47,652 bases of DNA from Ruminococcus sp. (GTDB lineage: Bacteria > Bacillota > Clostridia > Lachnospirales > Lachnospiraceae): positions 1-47,652 of the forward strand of contig JACERV010000039.1 of assembly GCA_013911065.1 (NCBI GenBank). Direction: 5' to 3'. A program made the translations under genes and the position numbers. The notes below the pieces were generated by a model. That model was not told the origin of the DNA. It saw only the letters and a list, made by a program, of their open reading frames with translations, and did not search any database. Below are positions 33,821 through 42,524 of the stretch, piece after piece. The first letter of the stretch is position 1, and every line of letters begins with the position of its first letter.

Positions 33821-35524
33821 CTACAACTTCAATCCACGATAACGGTTCAGGCACGCATGGATTTCCTGTTTTCTCGGCATTGCAAGACAAGCTATGTTCG
33901 AACGGCTTTCACATAGCCCTGCTAATCCATCTTTCTCTATCTTCTGTTCCAGCTCCTCTACAATCTTCTGCAAACTCTTCCGTCCGTCCAAAAGATATTT
34001 TTCTGCATATCTCACAGAATTCCCAAGAGCCGACACCTGTTCACTGTCTACAATCTGTTCTACATAGCGCAAATCAATGGTCTCCCTGTTCATCTGAACT
34101 GCATCTTTTCCCATCGTCTTCATTTTAAACCGGTCATTCCCGCGAAAAGAATTATTTGCCCCCGGACATCTGGAAAATAAAGGACTGTCTGCCTTCACTT
34201 CCGGAAGTTCAAGCATCGGGAAGGCTTCCGCCTCCTTTTTTGCAGTGGATGTGATGTCTTTGGGCACATACTTGTCCATCTGAATGATACAATCTGCAAT
34301 ATGGAAATATGCCCCTGAACTTCCTGCTACAATTACAGTAGAAATGCCATATTCTTCATACAATTCCTGTATCCGCTCGATGAACGGCGTAATCGGCTCC
34401 ATATCTCTGTGGATTACCCGCTGCATCAGTTCATCCCGGATCATAAAGTTCGTCGCGCTGGTATCTTCATCTATCAGCAGAAGTTTCGCACCCGCTTCCA
34501 TACCTTCAATCACATTTGCAGCCTGGGACGTACTTCCGCTGGCATCCTCGGTATAAAACCCTCTAGTCTCTTTTCCGTTGGGAAGGTCATTAATAAACAT
34601 GGAAATGTCTGTTTTCTTAATACTCCTGCCATCCTCCGCACGGATTTTCATGGCGGTGTCATCTGTAATCACATATTCCCTGCCATCACCTGAAATATGA
34701 TTGTAAACACCCAGTTCCAATGCCTTCAAAAGCGTGGACTTGCCATGATAACCTCCGCCCACAATCAATGTGATACCCCGGCGGATTCCCATTCCGCTTA
34801 TCTTCCCTTTGTGGGGCAAATCTATAGTCACCTTTAAGTCTTCCGGTGAAGTGAATATAACGGCCCCTCTCATAGGCCTTGAGGAAATCCCAGATTCCCT
34901 TGGCAGAACCGAGCCGTCGGCCACAAAAGCAGCCAATCCCATTTTGGAAAGCTGTTCCCGGATATACTGCTGATCATCTGCAAGAAATACCGTCTGCTGA
35001 ATTCGTTTCTTATCGCTATTCTTATAATAAAGAGAGTTTTCCACACTTTCAGGCAGAAAATCAAATAATATCTTCATCAATTCTCTCGCATTGATGGTTC
35101 GCCCATTCGCTGGGAACCCTGCTTCAAGCCGGAGGATTACGTTACCACTCCCTGTCTCTATCGTACATGCTGTACGCTCCAATACTTCCTGCCCGCAGCG
35201 GCTGACTGCAATCAGCCCGCTCTTGCCCGAGCCTTTTGCCTGAAATGCATGCCGCTCCACAGCACGTCCAAACTGCCTTGTCAGGTAATCTTCAAGGGCA
35301 ATCCTGCGGTGCTTCGTTTCAAATAAGTCCCTGGGGAAGCCGGCAGCCTTCCCCTCAATATGGATACTCAGCTTTGAGGGAGACGCAAAAGGGTCTCCCT
35401 GAACATGGTCAATCGAGAGCTGATATCCGGGAAACCGGTAAACTCCCTTTGCATCTTTATATGCAGGATAACTCTTGCGGTCAATCCTATTCAATAGAGT
35501 CTTTAAATCAGTAGACGTCTGCAT
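33821..35524 (-). CDS. Predicted ATPase of the ABC class (PF09818-type)
   Basis: This protein of about 567 residues matches a family annotated as ABC-class ATPase (PF09818). Walker A is GGGYHGKSTLLKALELG, Walker B is AKLLLIDEDTSATNF, and RYEQIVDSE-type C-terminal residues follow. The N-terminal 200 residues (KSYPAYKDAKGVYRFPGYQL) are a family-specific domain. There is no membrane segment. The family has no established function. I use ATG 35524 rather than the upstream TTG. It is directly upstream of sbcD and probably co-transcribed, which hints at a nucleic-acid role (inference). Confidence 0.8.
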   Translation of the reverse strand: MQTSTDLKTLLNRIDRKSYPAYKDAKGVYRFPGYQLSIDHVQGDPFASPSKLSIHIEGKAAGFPRDLFETKHRRIALEDYLTRQFGRAVERHAFQAKGSGKSGLIAVSRCGQEVLERTACTIETGSGNVILRLEAGFPANGRTINARELMKILFDFLPESVENSLYYKNSDKKRIQQTVFLADDQQYIREQLSKMGLAAFVADGSVLPRESGISSRPMRGAVIFTSPEDLKVTIDLPHKGKISGMGIRRGITLIVGGGYHGKSTLLKALELGVYNHISGDGREYVITDDTAMKIRAEDGRSIKKTDISMFINDLPNGKETRGFYTEDASGSTSQAANVIEGMEAGAKLLLIDEDTSATNFMIRDELMQRVIHRDMEPITPFIERIQELYEEYGISTVIVAGSSGAYFHIADCIIQMDKYVPKDITSTAKKEAEAFPMLELPEVKADSPLFSRCPGANNSFRGNDRFKMKTMGKDAVQMNRETIDLRYVEQIVDSEQVSALGNSVRYAEKYLLDGRKSLQKIVEELEQKIEKDGLAGLCESRSNIACLAMPRKQEIHACLNRYRGLKL

Positions 35525-35628
35525 CGTTGTATATTCCTCTTTTCTTTCTGTCGTGGAATTCTTTGCTCCCAAGAGAACAAAATCGTATGCTTATTTTACC
35601 ACACCATCTTCTCTTTTACTATGAAAAA

Positions 35629-35671
35629 GAACCTCGCAAGCGAGATTCTCCGTCTGCGGCGGGTTGCGATA
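35629..35671. repeat. Structured intergenic repeat, copy C (first two hairpins)
   Basis: CTCGC-AA-GCGAG (35633-35644) and CCGTC-TGC-GGCGG (35650-35662) are followed by GTTGCGATAGC. Compared with copy A the first stem has changed on both sides (CTTGC/GCAAG to CTCGC/GCGAG), and the second has a G-U replacement. The AT-rich third hairpin is missing. Confidence 0.75.
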
Positions 35672-35705
35672 GCGTAATGATTTTGGAGCTGATAAGCTAA
35701 CTTTA

Positions 35706-36596
35706 TTATTCTTCCAATATCCGCAGATAATGATTTGCCTCTCGTAATACATGGTCGCCGAGCAGCGGAAGAATAATTGATGATATCCCGCAATCCATAA
35801 TTCCCTTCGTTCCTGTTGCTTTAAAATCACGGTATTTGACTGTCAGTTTCTTACTCTTCAATGTCATTCCTTTCATCGTACAGTCATTTTTCTCTCGTGC
35901 CTGTTTCAGCAGCTCCTTATACTCTTCTGCAAACTCATCTGCAGTCTTAATCAGCTCACATTCCGTCGGGTCCAGCAGACCTCGGATGAACAATGCATGT
36001 TCCATCATAATTCTGTTCCAAAACAATTCGCTTTCTTTCATATTACGGCTGCAAATGGTGCCGGTTTTCTCCAGCTCCATTAAAAATGAACGATATAATT
36101 TTGCTTCCCTCAAAATGTGTTCAATTAAAAGAGGATAATTGGCGGTAAACATCCTGCAGCGTTTTACCTCTTGTAATAAATCCTCTTTAAATTGTATCAA
36201 TCCATTTAGTATGCCTAGCGTCTTACGGTTCAACCTATGGATTTTCATCTTTATTTCATCCGTATCAGCTGCATCCCCATACCGCATCTGCTGTTCCATA
36301 CATGTAATTCCACTGTTGATTGATATTCCTGTCAGCTGCTGTGTTTTTTTCTCCGCAGACATTGTAAACGAAGTCACAATTTCTCCTGATTTCAGAACAG
36401 ACTTGCTGGCCCGGCCTTCCCCCAGCCTTACACATTCTTCCAGCACTTCTTCAAACCGCTCTTTGTAAAGCTCCGCCATTCTGATAGCTGATGCATCTGT
36501 CTCCTGAAATCCTGCTTTCAAAAAGATTGCATGTTCTTTCATAATTCTCATAAAAAACAAATGTAAATCGATAGATAAGCCTATATAATTTTTCAT
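35706..36596 (-). CDS. DUF2935 four-helix protein
   Basis: This 296-residue protein consists of two similar all-helical halves (each with DLHLFFMRIMKEHAIFLKAG-type or LFWNRIMMEHALFIRGLLDP-type starts and an HILREA or HVLREANHY end). This is the ferritin-like DUF2935 family, with paired Glu/His residues that probably bind metal. No signal peptide is visible. It is monocistronic, and the function is not established. Confidence 0.8.
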   Translation of the reverse strand: MKNYIGLSIDLHLFFMRIMKEHAIFLKAGFQETDASAIRMAELYKERFEEVLEECVRLGEGRASKSVLKSGEIVTSFTMSAEKKTQQLTGISINSGITCMEQQMRYGDAADTDEIKMKIHRLNRKTLGILNGLIQFKEDLLQEVKRCRMFTANYPLLIEHILREAKLYRSFLMELEKTGTICSRNMKESELFWNRIMMEHALFIRGLLDPTECELIKTADEFAEEYKELLKQAREKNDCTMKGMTLKSKKLTVKYRDFKATGTKGIMDCGISSIILPLLGDHVLREANHYLRILEE

Positions 36597-36639
36597 CTTA
36601 GCACAAACTCACCTCTTTATTCCCTACAATATATGCATA

Positions 36640-36665
36640 AAGCCGCAGGATTGCCCCTGCGGCTT
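36640..36665. terminator. Terminator after the HD protein gene
   Basis: AAGCCGCAGG and CCTGCGGCTT form a perfect 10-bp stem with a 6-nt loop, about 55 bp after the stop codon of the 36722-37228 gene. Confidence 0.7.
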
Positions 36666-36721
36666 TATTATAAAAATATAGCATGAAGAATTTTAATATC
36701 AGATGTATTTCAAAATCAACT

Positions 36722-37228
36722 TTACTCTGCTTTATCCCCTGGCAGCCTGAAAATTGATTCCAACAGGCGTATCCCTGTTTCTGTCTTAAATACCCGCTTC
36801 TTCACCTTAATAATTGACTCTTCCGACATTCCGGATTCATCTGCATTTACAAGGAAATCTGCTTCCAGCAGTATCTGATAGTCCAATCCGTCTACTCCTG
36901 TGTATGTATGATGGTGAGATACTAAATAGCAAATTCTTTCTGCCATCTCTTCCTCACACTCTAATTCCTGCAAAAATGGAATTACCAAAGCAGCACTTTC
37001 TATCTCCTGGTGTTTTCCATCTGCATCACCATACTTTTCACGGCAGAGAGGGCACGCAATATCATGTATTACCGCTGCCACTTCAAGAGTTTCCTGAGTT
37101 TTCACATCTAACTTTTCCAGCTCTCCAATTATCCTGGCATAGGTATATACCTTCAAGAAATGATTAATATCCCGCAAATTGCCGTTTAAAAATTCCATCA
37201 TTTTCTCTGCTGCTGCGCTGCTTTTCAT
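36722..37228 (-). CDS. HD-domain protein
   Basis: This 168-residue protein has the HD metal-binding pattern: HFLKVYTYARI, VAAVIHDIACPLC, HHHTYTG and LEADFLVNADE. Such stand-alone HD proteins are predicted phosphohydrolases. The substrate is unknown. It is followed by its own terminator and lies downstream of glnN with a 74-bp gap. Confidence 0.8.
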   Translation of the reverse strand: MKSSAAAEKMMEFLNGNLRDINHFLKVYTYARIIGELEKLDVKTQETLEVAAVIHDIACPLCREKYGDADGKHQEIESAALVIPFLQELECEEEMAERICYLVSHHHTYTGVDGLDYQILLEADFLVNADESGMSEESIIKVKKRVFKTETGIRLLESIFRLPGDKAE

Positions 37229-37302
37229 ACCAACACCCTCTTTGCCCTTTCCTAAATCAAATCTTTAATTTCCGGTGAACCTGGGGCATGCTTCCTATGT
37301 AT

Positions 37303-39417
37303 CTACACTTCAAAAATCAGATCTCCATAGGACGGCATAGGCCATACATCTTTATCTACAATCATCTCCAGCCTGTCAACCGGTGCACGAAGTGCTTCCA
37401 TAGCCGGAAAGACCTCATCATGGTAGAAGTTTGCCTGAACAGCACCCTCTTCTTTTACGGCAGCTTCGTCCGTGGCTTTAATCAACGCTTCCAAAGCAGC
37501 CTTTGTCTCTACCAGCAGCCCGGAAACCTCATTTAGAAGTCCTGACTGTACAGAAACATCTGCCCCTGCCTCTTTCACTGAAAGAACTGTGTCCGCCAGT
37601 GTTTTTGTATACTTCATAATTGCAGGAATAATCTGTTTGCTTGCCATATCAATCATAGTCCGGGCTTCAATGTTGATTGCCTTTGCATATGCCTCATATT
37701 GAATCTCTGCCCGTGATTCCAGCTCTACCTTTGTAAATACACAAAACTTCTCAAACAGCTTTACTGCTTTATCTGTTGTCATTGCAGGGATAGCCTCTAC
37801 CATAGATTTAATGTTTGGAAGTCCCCGTCTTTCTGCCTCTGCAACCCATGCCTCTGAATATCCGTCACCGTTGAATACGATTCTCTGATTTTCTATTGCA
37901 TATTCCTTAATCAGATCATGGACTGCTTTATCAAAGTCATCTGTTTCTTCCAGCACATCACATGCCTCTGCAAACGCCTCTGCCACAATGGTATTCAAAA
38001 CAACATTAGGTGCCGCGATGGAATCTCTTGAGCCAACCATACGGAATTCAAATTTATTTCCTGTAAACGCAAAGGGTGAAGTTCTGTTCCTGTCTGTCGC
38101 ATCCTTGGCAAGATCCGGCAATGTCTTAACTCCGGTTTCCAGCTTGCCTCCCTTGAGACTGTGGGTTGCTTCCCCTGTACTGATAAGCTGTTCCATTACA
38201 TCTCCAAGCTGTTCTCCCAGGAAAACAGAGATGATAGCCGGAGGAGCCTCATTTGCTCCCAGCCTGTGGTCATTTCCTGGATCCGCAGCAGATTCACGTA
38301 ATAAATCCGCATGTTTATTGACTGCCTTTAAAATACAGGTCAAAACCAGCAAAAACTGCATATTTTCATGAGGTGTTTTTCCCGGCTCCAGCATGTTGAT
38401 TCCATCATCTGTAACCAGAGACCAGTTATTGTGCTTACCAGAACCATTCACGCCCGCAAACGGCTTTTCATGAAGCAGGCATTTCATTCCATGCCGGCAA
38501 GCTATCCTCTTCATCGTCTGCATAATAAGCTGGTTATGGTCTACAGCAATATTTGCCGGTGCATAAATAGGAGCAAGCTCATGCTGCGCCGGAGCCACTT
38601 CATTATGCTGAGTCTTCGCAGAAACGCCTACCTTCCACAGTTCCTCATTTAAATCCTTCATAAAACCAGCAACTCTCTGGCGGATGGTGCCAAAATAATG
38701 GTCATCCATCTCCTGGCCTTTCGGAGGCATTGCTCCAAATAATGTGCGTCCTGCATAAATCAAATCTTTTCTCTGTAAAAACTTGTTCGCATCTACAAGG
38801 AAATATTCCTGCTCTGGCCCAACTGAAGGTACTACCTTTCTTGATGTAGTATTTCCAAATAAGCGAAGCAATCTCATGGATTGAATGCAAACTGCCTCCA
38901 TAGATCTCAGAAGAGGTGTTTTCTGATCCAGTGCTTCCCCTTTGTAGGAACAAAATGCTGTCGGGATACAAAGTGTTGCACCTGCTGCATCCTGTCTTAT
39001 AAATGCAGGTGAGGTACAATCCCAGGCCGTATATCCTCTTGCTTCAAATGTTGCACGAAGCCCTCCGGACGGAAATGAGGATGCGTCCGGCTCCCCTTTT
39101 ATCAGTTCCTTTCCCGAGAAGCTCATCAATACTTTACCACTTGGCAGCGGAGCTGAAATGAAAGAGTCATGCTTTTCAGCCGTTACTCCTGTCAGAGGCT
39201 GAAACCAGTGAGTGTAATGTGTTGCTCCCTTTTCAATGGCCCATTCCTTCATCTCATGGGCAATCACATCGGCAGTCTCAAGATCCAGTTCATTTCCTTC
39301 CTCAATCGTTTTCCTCAGGTTTTTGTAGACCTTTTTCGGTAAACGTTCCTGCATCGCAGTATCATTAAACACGTTTTCCCCAAAAATATCTGCAACTTTA
39401 ACTAGTTCTGCGCTCAT
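37303..39417 (-). CDS. glnN: Glutamine synthetase type III
   Basis: This 704-residue enzyme makes glutamine from glutamate, ammonia and ATP. The length and the motifs [33 protein letters not shown] and GSGKHNNWS mark type III (GlnN), which is distinct from the 450-residue GlnA. C-terminal residues about 580-704 are helical and specific to this type. GAGAAAGGAAAG precedes the ATG. Its position near nif-type genes fits ammonia assimilation, but type III enzymes are also common in non-fixing gut bacteria. Confidence 0.95.
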   Translation of the reverse strand: MSAELVKVADIFGENVFNDTAMQERLPKKVYKNLRKTIEEGNELDLETADVIAHEMKEWAIEKGATHYTHWFQPLTGVTAEKHDSFISAPLPSGKVLMSFSGKELIKGEPDASSFPSGGLRATFEARGYTAWDCTSPAFIRQDAAGATLCIPTAFCSYKGEALDQKTPLLRSMEAVCIQSMRLLRLFGNTTSRKVVPSVGPEQEYFLVDANKFLQRKDLIYAGRTLFGAMPPKGQEMDDHYFGTIRQRVAGFMKDLNEELWKVGVSAKTQHNEVAPAQHELAPIYAPANIAVDHNQLIMQTMKRIACRHGMKCLLHEKPFAGVNGSGKHNNWSLVTDDGINMLEPGKTPHENMQFLLVLTCILKAVNKHADLLRESAADPGNDHRLGANEAPPAIISVFLGEQLGDVMEQLISTGEATHSLKGGKLETGVKTLPDLAKDATDRNRTSPFAFTGNKFEFRMVGSRDSIAAPNVVLNTIVAEAFAEACDVLEETDDFDKAVHDLIKEYAIENQRIVFNGDGYSEAWVAEAERRGLPNIKSMVEAIPAMTTDKAVKLFEKFCVFTKVELESRAEIQYEAYAKAINIEARTMIDMASKQIIPAIMKYTKTLADTVLSVKEAGADVSVQSGLLNEVSGLLVETKAALEALIKATDEAAVKEEGAVQANFYHDEVFPAMEALRAPVDRLEMIVDKDVWPMPSYGDLIFEV

Positions 39418-39526
39418 AATTCTTTCCTTTCTCTTCGCTTCTCATATTTGTAGAACCGGGTGCCATGCGAATCCCCGTTTCAAACAGAATTGTTTTACAG
39501 GCAGGGTCAAAATCAAAATTCCATAC

Positions 39527-39546
39527 TTCTTGAACTGCTAACGTTC
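39527..39546. repeat. Inverted repeat, copy 2 of the 20-bp dispersed sequence
   Basis: It is identical over 20 bases to 285-304. Here the right arm is GTTCTA instead of GTTCAA. It sits between the fba terminator and glnN. Confidence 0.7.
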
Positions 39547-39568
39547 TATGCTATTCCTATAAAACAAA

Positions 39569-39598
39569 AAGGCACTCCAAGCTATCTTGGAACGCCTT
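39569..39598 (-). terminator. Terminator of fba
   Basis: On the minus strand AAGGCGTTCCAAG and CTTGGAGTGCCTT form a 13-bp stem with two G-U pairs, followed by TTTGTTTT. Confidence 0.85.
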
Positions 39599-39663
39599 CG
39601 TTCATATCTACGTACGTCAGTATACCTCAATCGTCCAAAAAAGGCAAGCAAAATCTTAAATTT

Positions 39664-40530
39664 TTATTCAGCTTTTCCGATTGATCCGAATAGCTCCATC
39701 TTTTCCTTTACAGTTGCAATGATTGCATCTGAGCCTGGTTTCAACAGTTTACGCGGATCAAAACCTTTTCCTTCTAAATCTTTTCCAGACTCTATATATT
39801 TACGCGTTGCTGCCGCAAAGGTTAACTGGCATTCGGTATTTACATTAATTTTAGCAACTCCTAAGTCAATTGCCTTTTTAATCATATCTTCTGGGATACC
39901 TGTACCACCGTGAAGTACCAGAGGCATATCTCCTGTCAGCTTCTGGATTGCATCGAGAGTCTCAAAGCTTAATCCTTCCCAGTTTTCCGGATATTTTCCA
40001 TGGATGTTACCAATTCCTGCTGCAAGAAAATCAATTCCCAAGTCTGCGATCATCTTACATTCCTGAGGATCAGCGCACTCACCTTTTCCGATAACACCGT
40101 CTTCCTCGCCGCCGATAGAACCAACTTCTGCTTCCAAAGACATTCCATGCTCTTTTACAACTCCAACAAGCTCTTTTGTCTTAGCAACGTTCTCTTCAAT
40201 CGGGTAGTGGGAACCGTCAAACATAATAGAAGAGAAACCTGCTTCTACACACTTCATACATCCTTCATAACTGCCGTGGTCCAAATGAAGGGCTACCGGA
40301 ACCGTAATATTCATCTCCTCCAGCATACCATTCACCATACCTACAACTGTTTTGTATCCTGCCATATATTTTCCGGCACCTTCGGATACACCCAAAATTA
40401 CTGGAGAATTACATTCCTGTGCTGCTGTTAAAACAGCCTTTGTCCATTCCAGATTGTTGATGTTAAACTGTCCTACCGCGTAGTGTCCTGCCTTTGCCTT
40501 TTGAAGCATTTCTGTTGCTGATACTAACAT
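39664..40530 (-). CDS. fba: Class II fructose-1,6-bisphosphate aldolase
   Basis: This zinc-dependent aldolase of 288 residues splits fructose-1,6-bisphosphate in glycolysis. The zinc ligands are in ALHLDHG, LEAEVGSIGG, GNIHGKYP and LVLHGGTGIP. The phosphate site is KINVNTECQ. I choose the ATG at 40530 behind GGAGG; the GTG at 40545 is on the ribosome site. It has its own promoter and terminator. Confidence 0.95.
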   Translation of the reverse strand: MLVSATEMLQKAKAGHYAVGQFNINNLEWTKAVLTAAQECNSPVILGVSEGAGKYMAGYKTVVGMVNGMLEEMNITVPVALHLDHGSYEGCMKCVEAGFSSIMFDGSHYPIEENVAKTKELVGVVKEHGMSLEAEVGSIGGEEDGVIGKGECADPQECKMIADLGIDFLAAGIGNIHGKYPENWEGLSFETLDAIQKLTGDMPLVLHGGTGIPEDMIKKAIDLGVAKINVNTECQLTFAAATRKYIESGKDLEGKGFDPRKLLKPGSDAIIATVKEKMELFGSIGKAE

Positions 40531-40554
40531 ATTACCATCCTCCACTTTTCTGAC

Positions 40555-40577
40555 TTATCGGATACGATCCGTTAAGC
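40555..40577. promoter_or_regulatory. Near-perfect 23-bp palindrome in the fba leader
   Basis: CTTATCGGATACGATCCGTTAAG is almost self-complementary. It lies between the fba promoter and start codon and could be an operator or a leader hairpin. Confidence 0.4.
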
Positions 40578-40602
40578 ATGTTTGTTGTCAAATTCTTTTT
40601 TC

Positions 40603-40631
40603 ATTATAGCTTATCAGAGAAAAAAAGACAA
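40603..40631 (-). promoter_or_regulatory. Promoter of fba
   Basis: On the minus strand TTGTCT (40626-40631) and TATAAT (40603-40608) are 17 bp apart, with a leader of about 65 bases. Confidence 0.8.
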
Positions 40632-40774
40632 TTAGTAATTGTTACAATATAATGTATGGAATTGGAATAGATTATAAGCATAACAATAAACAGGGACTTG
40701 TCCTAATCGATATTATAACGTAATACTTTAGTTGACAACAGTTGAGCTGTCCCATCGGATATCACTTTAATGGA

Positions 40775-41812
40775 TTATCCCGTAAGCAGCAAAATGTCCT
40801 CTTTTGGAATTGCCAATATGCTTGGATAAAGATGCAGTTCTTCAAACATGTTTTTGGGCATCTCCCATCGAAGCATTCCTTTGGAACACTCTGGTTTTAC
40901 CATCAATATTATACTAAAAACACCTTCTGTTACACTTATGATTTCGTAATTTAAAAACAATACATCATTCTTTTCCACTATTCGATGTGCAGGCTGAATC
41001 AGCTTTGCACGGATACCCACAAAAGCAATTTCTTTCTCAGCAGATTCCTGTTTAAATTCCAGTCCAAACTCCGGTGCTATAACCCTGCCGGCATCCACTA
41101 CTACCGGACAGATATTTTTACATCCCGTAAGCAGTGCGTCCGCATAAGTTTCGGGATGATGATATAGTTTCCTCCTACATGCAATTGGCTCATTCCTTCC
41201 GTCCTCCATCACGACCACCCGGTTACTGATGCGGTATACCTCATCACGGTCATGGGATACAAACAATACTGTCTTTCCAAATTTCTCAATTGCCGTAACT
41301 ACTTCTTGTTCCATTTTCCAGCGCAGATAACTGTCAAGTGCAGAAAACGGCTCATCCAGCATAATAATTTCCGGTTTGGAGACCATCATGCGTGCTAACG
41401 CACAGCGCTGCTTCTGCCCGCCAGACAACTGTGCCGGATATTGGTCTTCCAATCCTTCCAGATGAAAAGCGTTCATTATGGCATCCAGTTCTCCTCTCCT
41501 CTTTTTAGTAAGAACCGTGCAAATATTTTTCCGGACTGTCATATTTGGAAAAAGAGCATAATCCTGAAACAGATATCCCGTTTTTCTTTTCTGTGGAGGA
41601 AGAGAGATTTTCTTATTTGAATCAAACACTGTTTTCCCATTGATTACGATTTTTCCACTGTCCGGCTCCTCGATTCCGGCAATACACCGCAATGTCATGC
41701 TTTTTCCGCATCCAGAAGCGCCCATCAGAGCAATAGTCTCATCCTCTGCCTCGAATTTAATATCCAGCACGAAATTTTTCAATTTTTTTCTTATTTCACA
41801 ATATAGAGACAA
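40775..41812 (-). CDS. modC: Molybdate ABC transporter ATP-binding protein ModC
   Basis: This 345-residue ATPase has Walker A GASGCGKS (residues 31-38), LSGGQKQRCALARMM, Walker B IIMLDEPFSALD and switch FVSHDRDEV. The C-terminal 100 residues form a TOBE-type domain as in ModC. The start codon is a TTG (41812) after AAGGGGGGG, with no gap to modB. It powers oxyanion import. Within the ModC/CysA/WtpC group the molybdate assignment rests on modA and modB being next to it and on the nif context. Confidence 0.88.
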   Translation of the reverse strand: MSLYCEIRKKLKNFVLDIKFEAEDETIALMGASGCGKSMTLRCIAGIEEPDSGKIVINGKTVFDSNKKISLPPQKRKTGYLFQDYALFPNMTVRKNICTVLTKKRRGELDAIMNAFHLEGLEDQYPAQLSGGQKQRCALARMMVSKPEIIMLDEPFSALDSYLRWKMEQEVVTAIEKFGKTVLFVSHDRDEVYRISNRVVVMEDGRNEPIACRRKLYHHPETYADALLTGCKNICPVVVDAGRVIAPEFGLEFKQESAEKEIAFVGIRAKLIQPAHRIVEKNDVLFLNYEIISVTEGVFSIILMVKPECSKGMLRWEMPKNMFEELHLYPSILAIPKEDILLLTG

Positions 41813-41814
41813 TC

Positions 41815-42486
41815 TCAGCCCCCCCTTCCAAATGATACCCGTTTATCAAATATATTGACTACCAGCATGACTACAAAAGATATAATCAGATTAATCAGCA
41901 CCCATCCCATTGCTTCCGTATCTTGATTTGTCTGCCAAAAATAGGCAACGGTTGTAGATATGGTGGCCGTTCTGTCTGCAATGTATCCTGCAACCATGCT
42001 TGTGGCGCCGTATTCTCCGAGTCCTCTTGCAAATGCAAGCACCATACCTGCTACAATTCCTGCCTTACAGTTTGGAAGCAGGATTCTCCAAAATATGTAA
42101 GTGTTAGAAAGACAGAGTGTCTTTCCACTCGCAATGATATTTTGATCGAATGCTTCAAATGAACTTCTTGCAGTTCGGTACATCAGTGGGAAAGTTACCA
42201 CAACGACTGCCGCAATCGCTGCATACCATTTCATGGTAATAGTAGTATGAAAATATTCTTTCACTAAAATGCCGGGAACGCTTTTTGGCGAAAGCGTTTT
42301 TAACAGCAGGAAACCGACAACGGTAGGAGGCAGCACCATGGGAATCGTAAATATCGCGTCTAAAATCCCCTTAAGTATCCCAGGGAGCCTGATTACATAA
42401 TAAGCCAGGATAATACCTAGGAAAAAAGTAATACAGGTTGCCAGAAAAGAAATCCTCAAGGAATTCCACAAGGGAAACAGATTCAT
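41815..42486 (-). CDS. modB: Molybdate ABC transporter permease ModB
   Basis: This 223-residue protein has five or six transmembrane segments and the permease coupling motif EYGATSMVAGY-type (ARGLGEYGATSMVAG). The N-terminus LWNSLRISFLATCITFFLG is typical of ModB. AAAGGAGG precedes the ATG. It lies between modA and modC. Confidence 0.9.
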   Translation of the reverse strand: MNLFPLWNSLRISFLATCITFFLGIILAYYVIRLPGILKGILDAIFTIPMVLPPTVVGFLLLKTLSPKSVPGILVKEYFHTTITMKWYAAIAAVVVVTFPLMYRTARSSFEAFDQNIIASGKTLCLSNTYIFWRILLPNCKAGIVAGMVLAFARGLGEYGATSMVAGYIADRTATISTTVAYFWQTNQDTEAMGWVLINLIISFVVMLVVNIFDKRVSFGRGG

Positions 42487-42524
42487 AAATGTACCTCCTT
42501 TTGTCCTATTATAAGATTCTTGTT

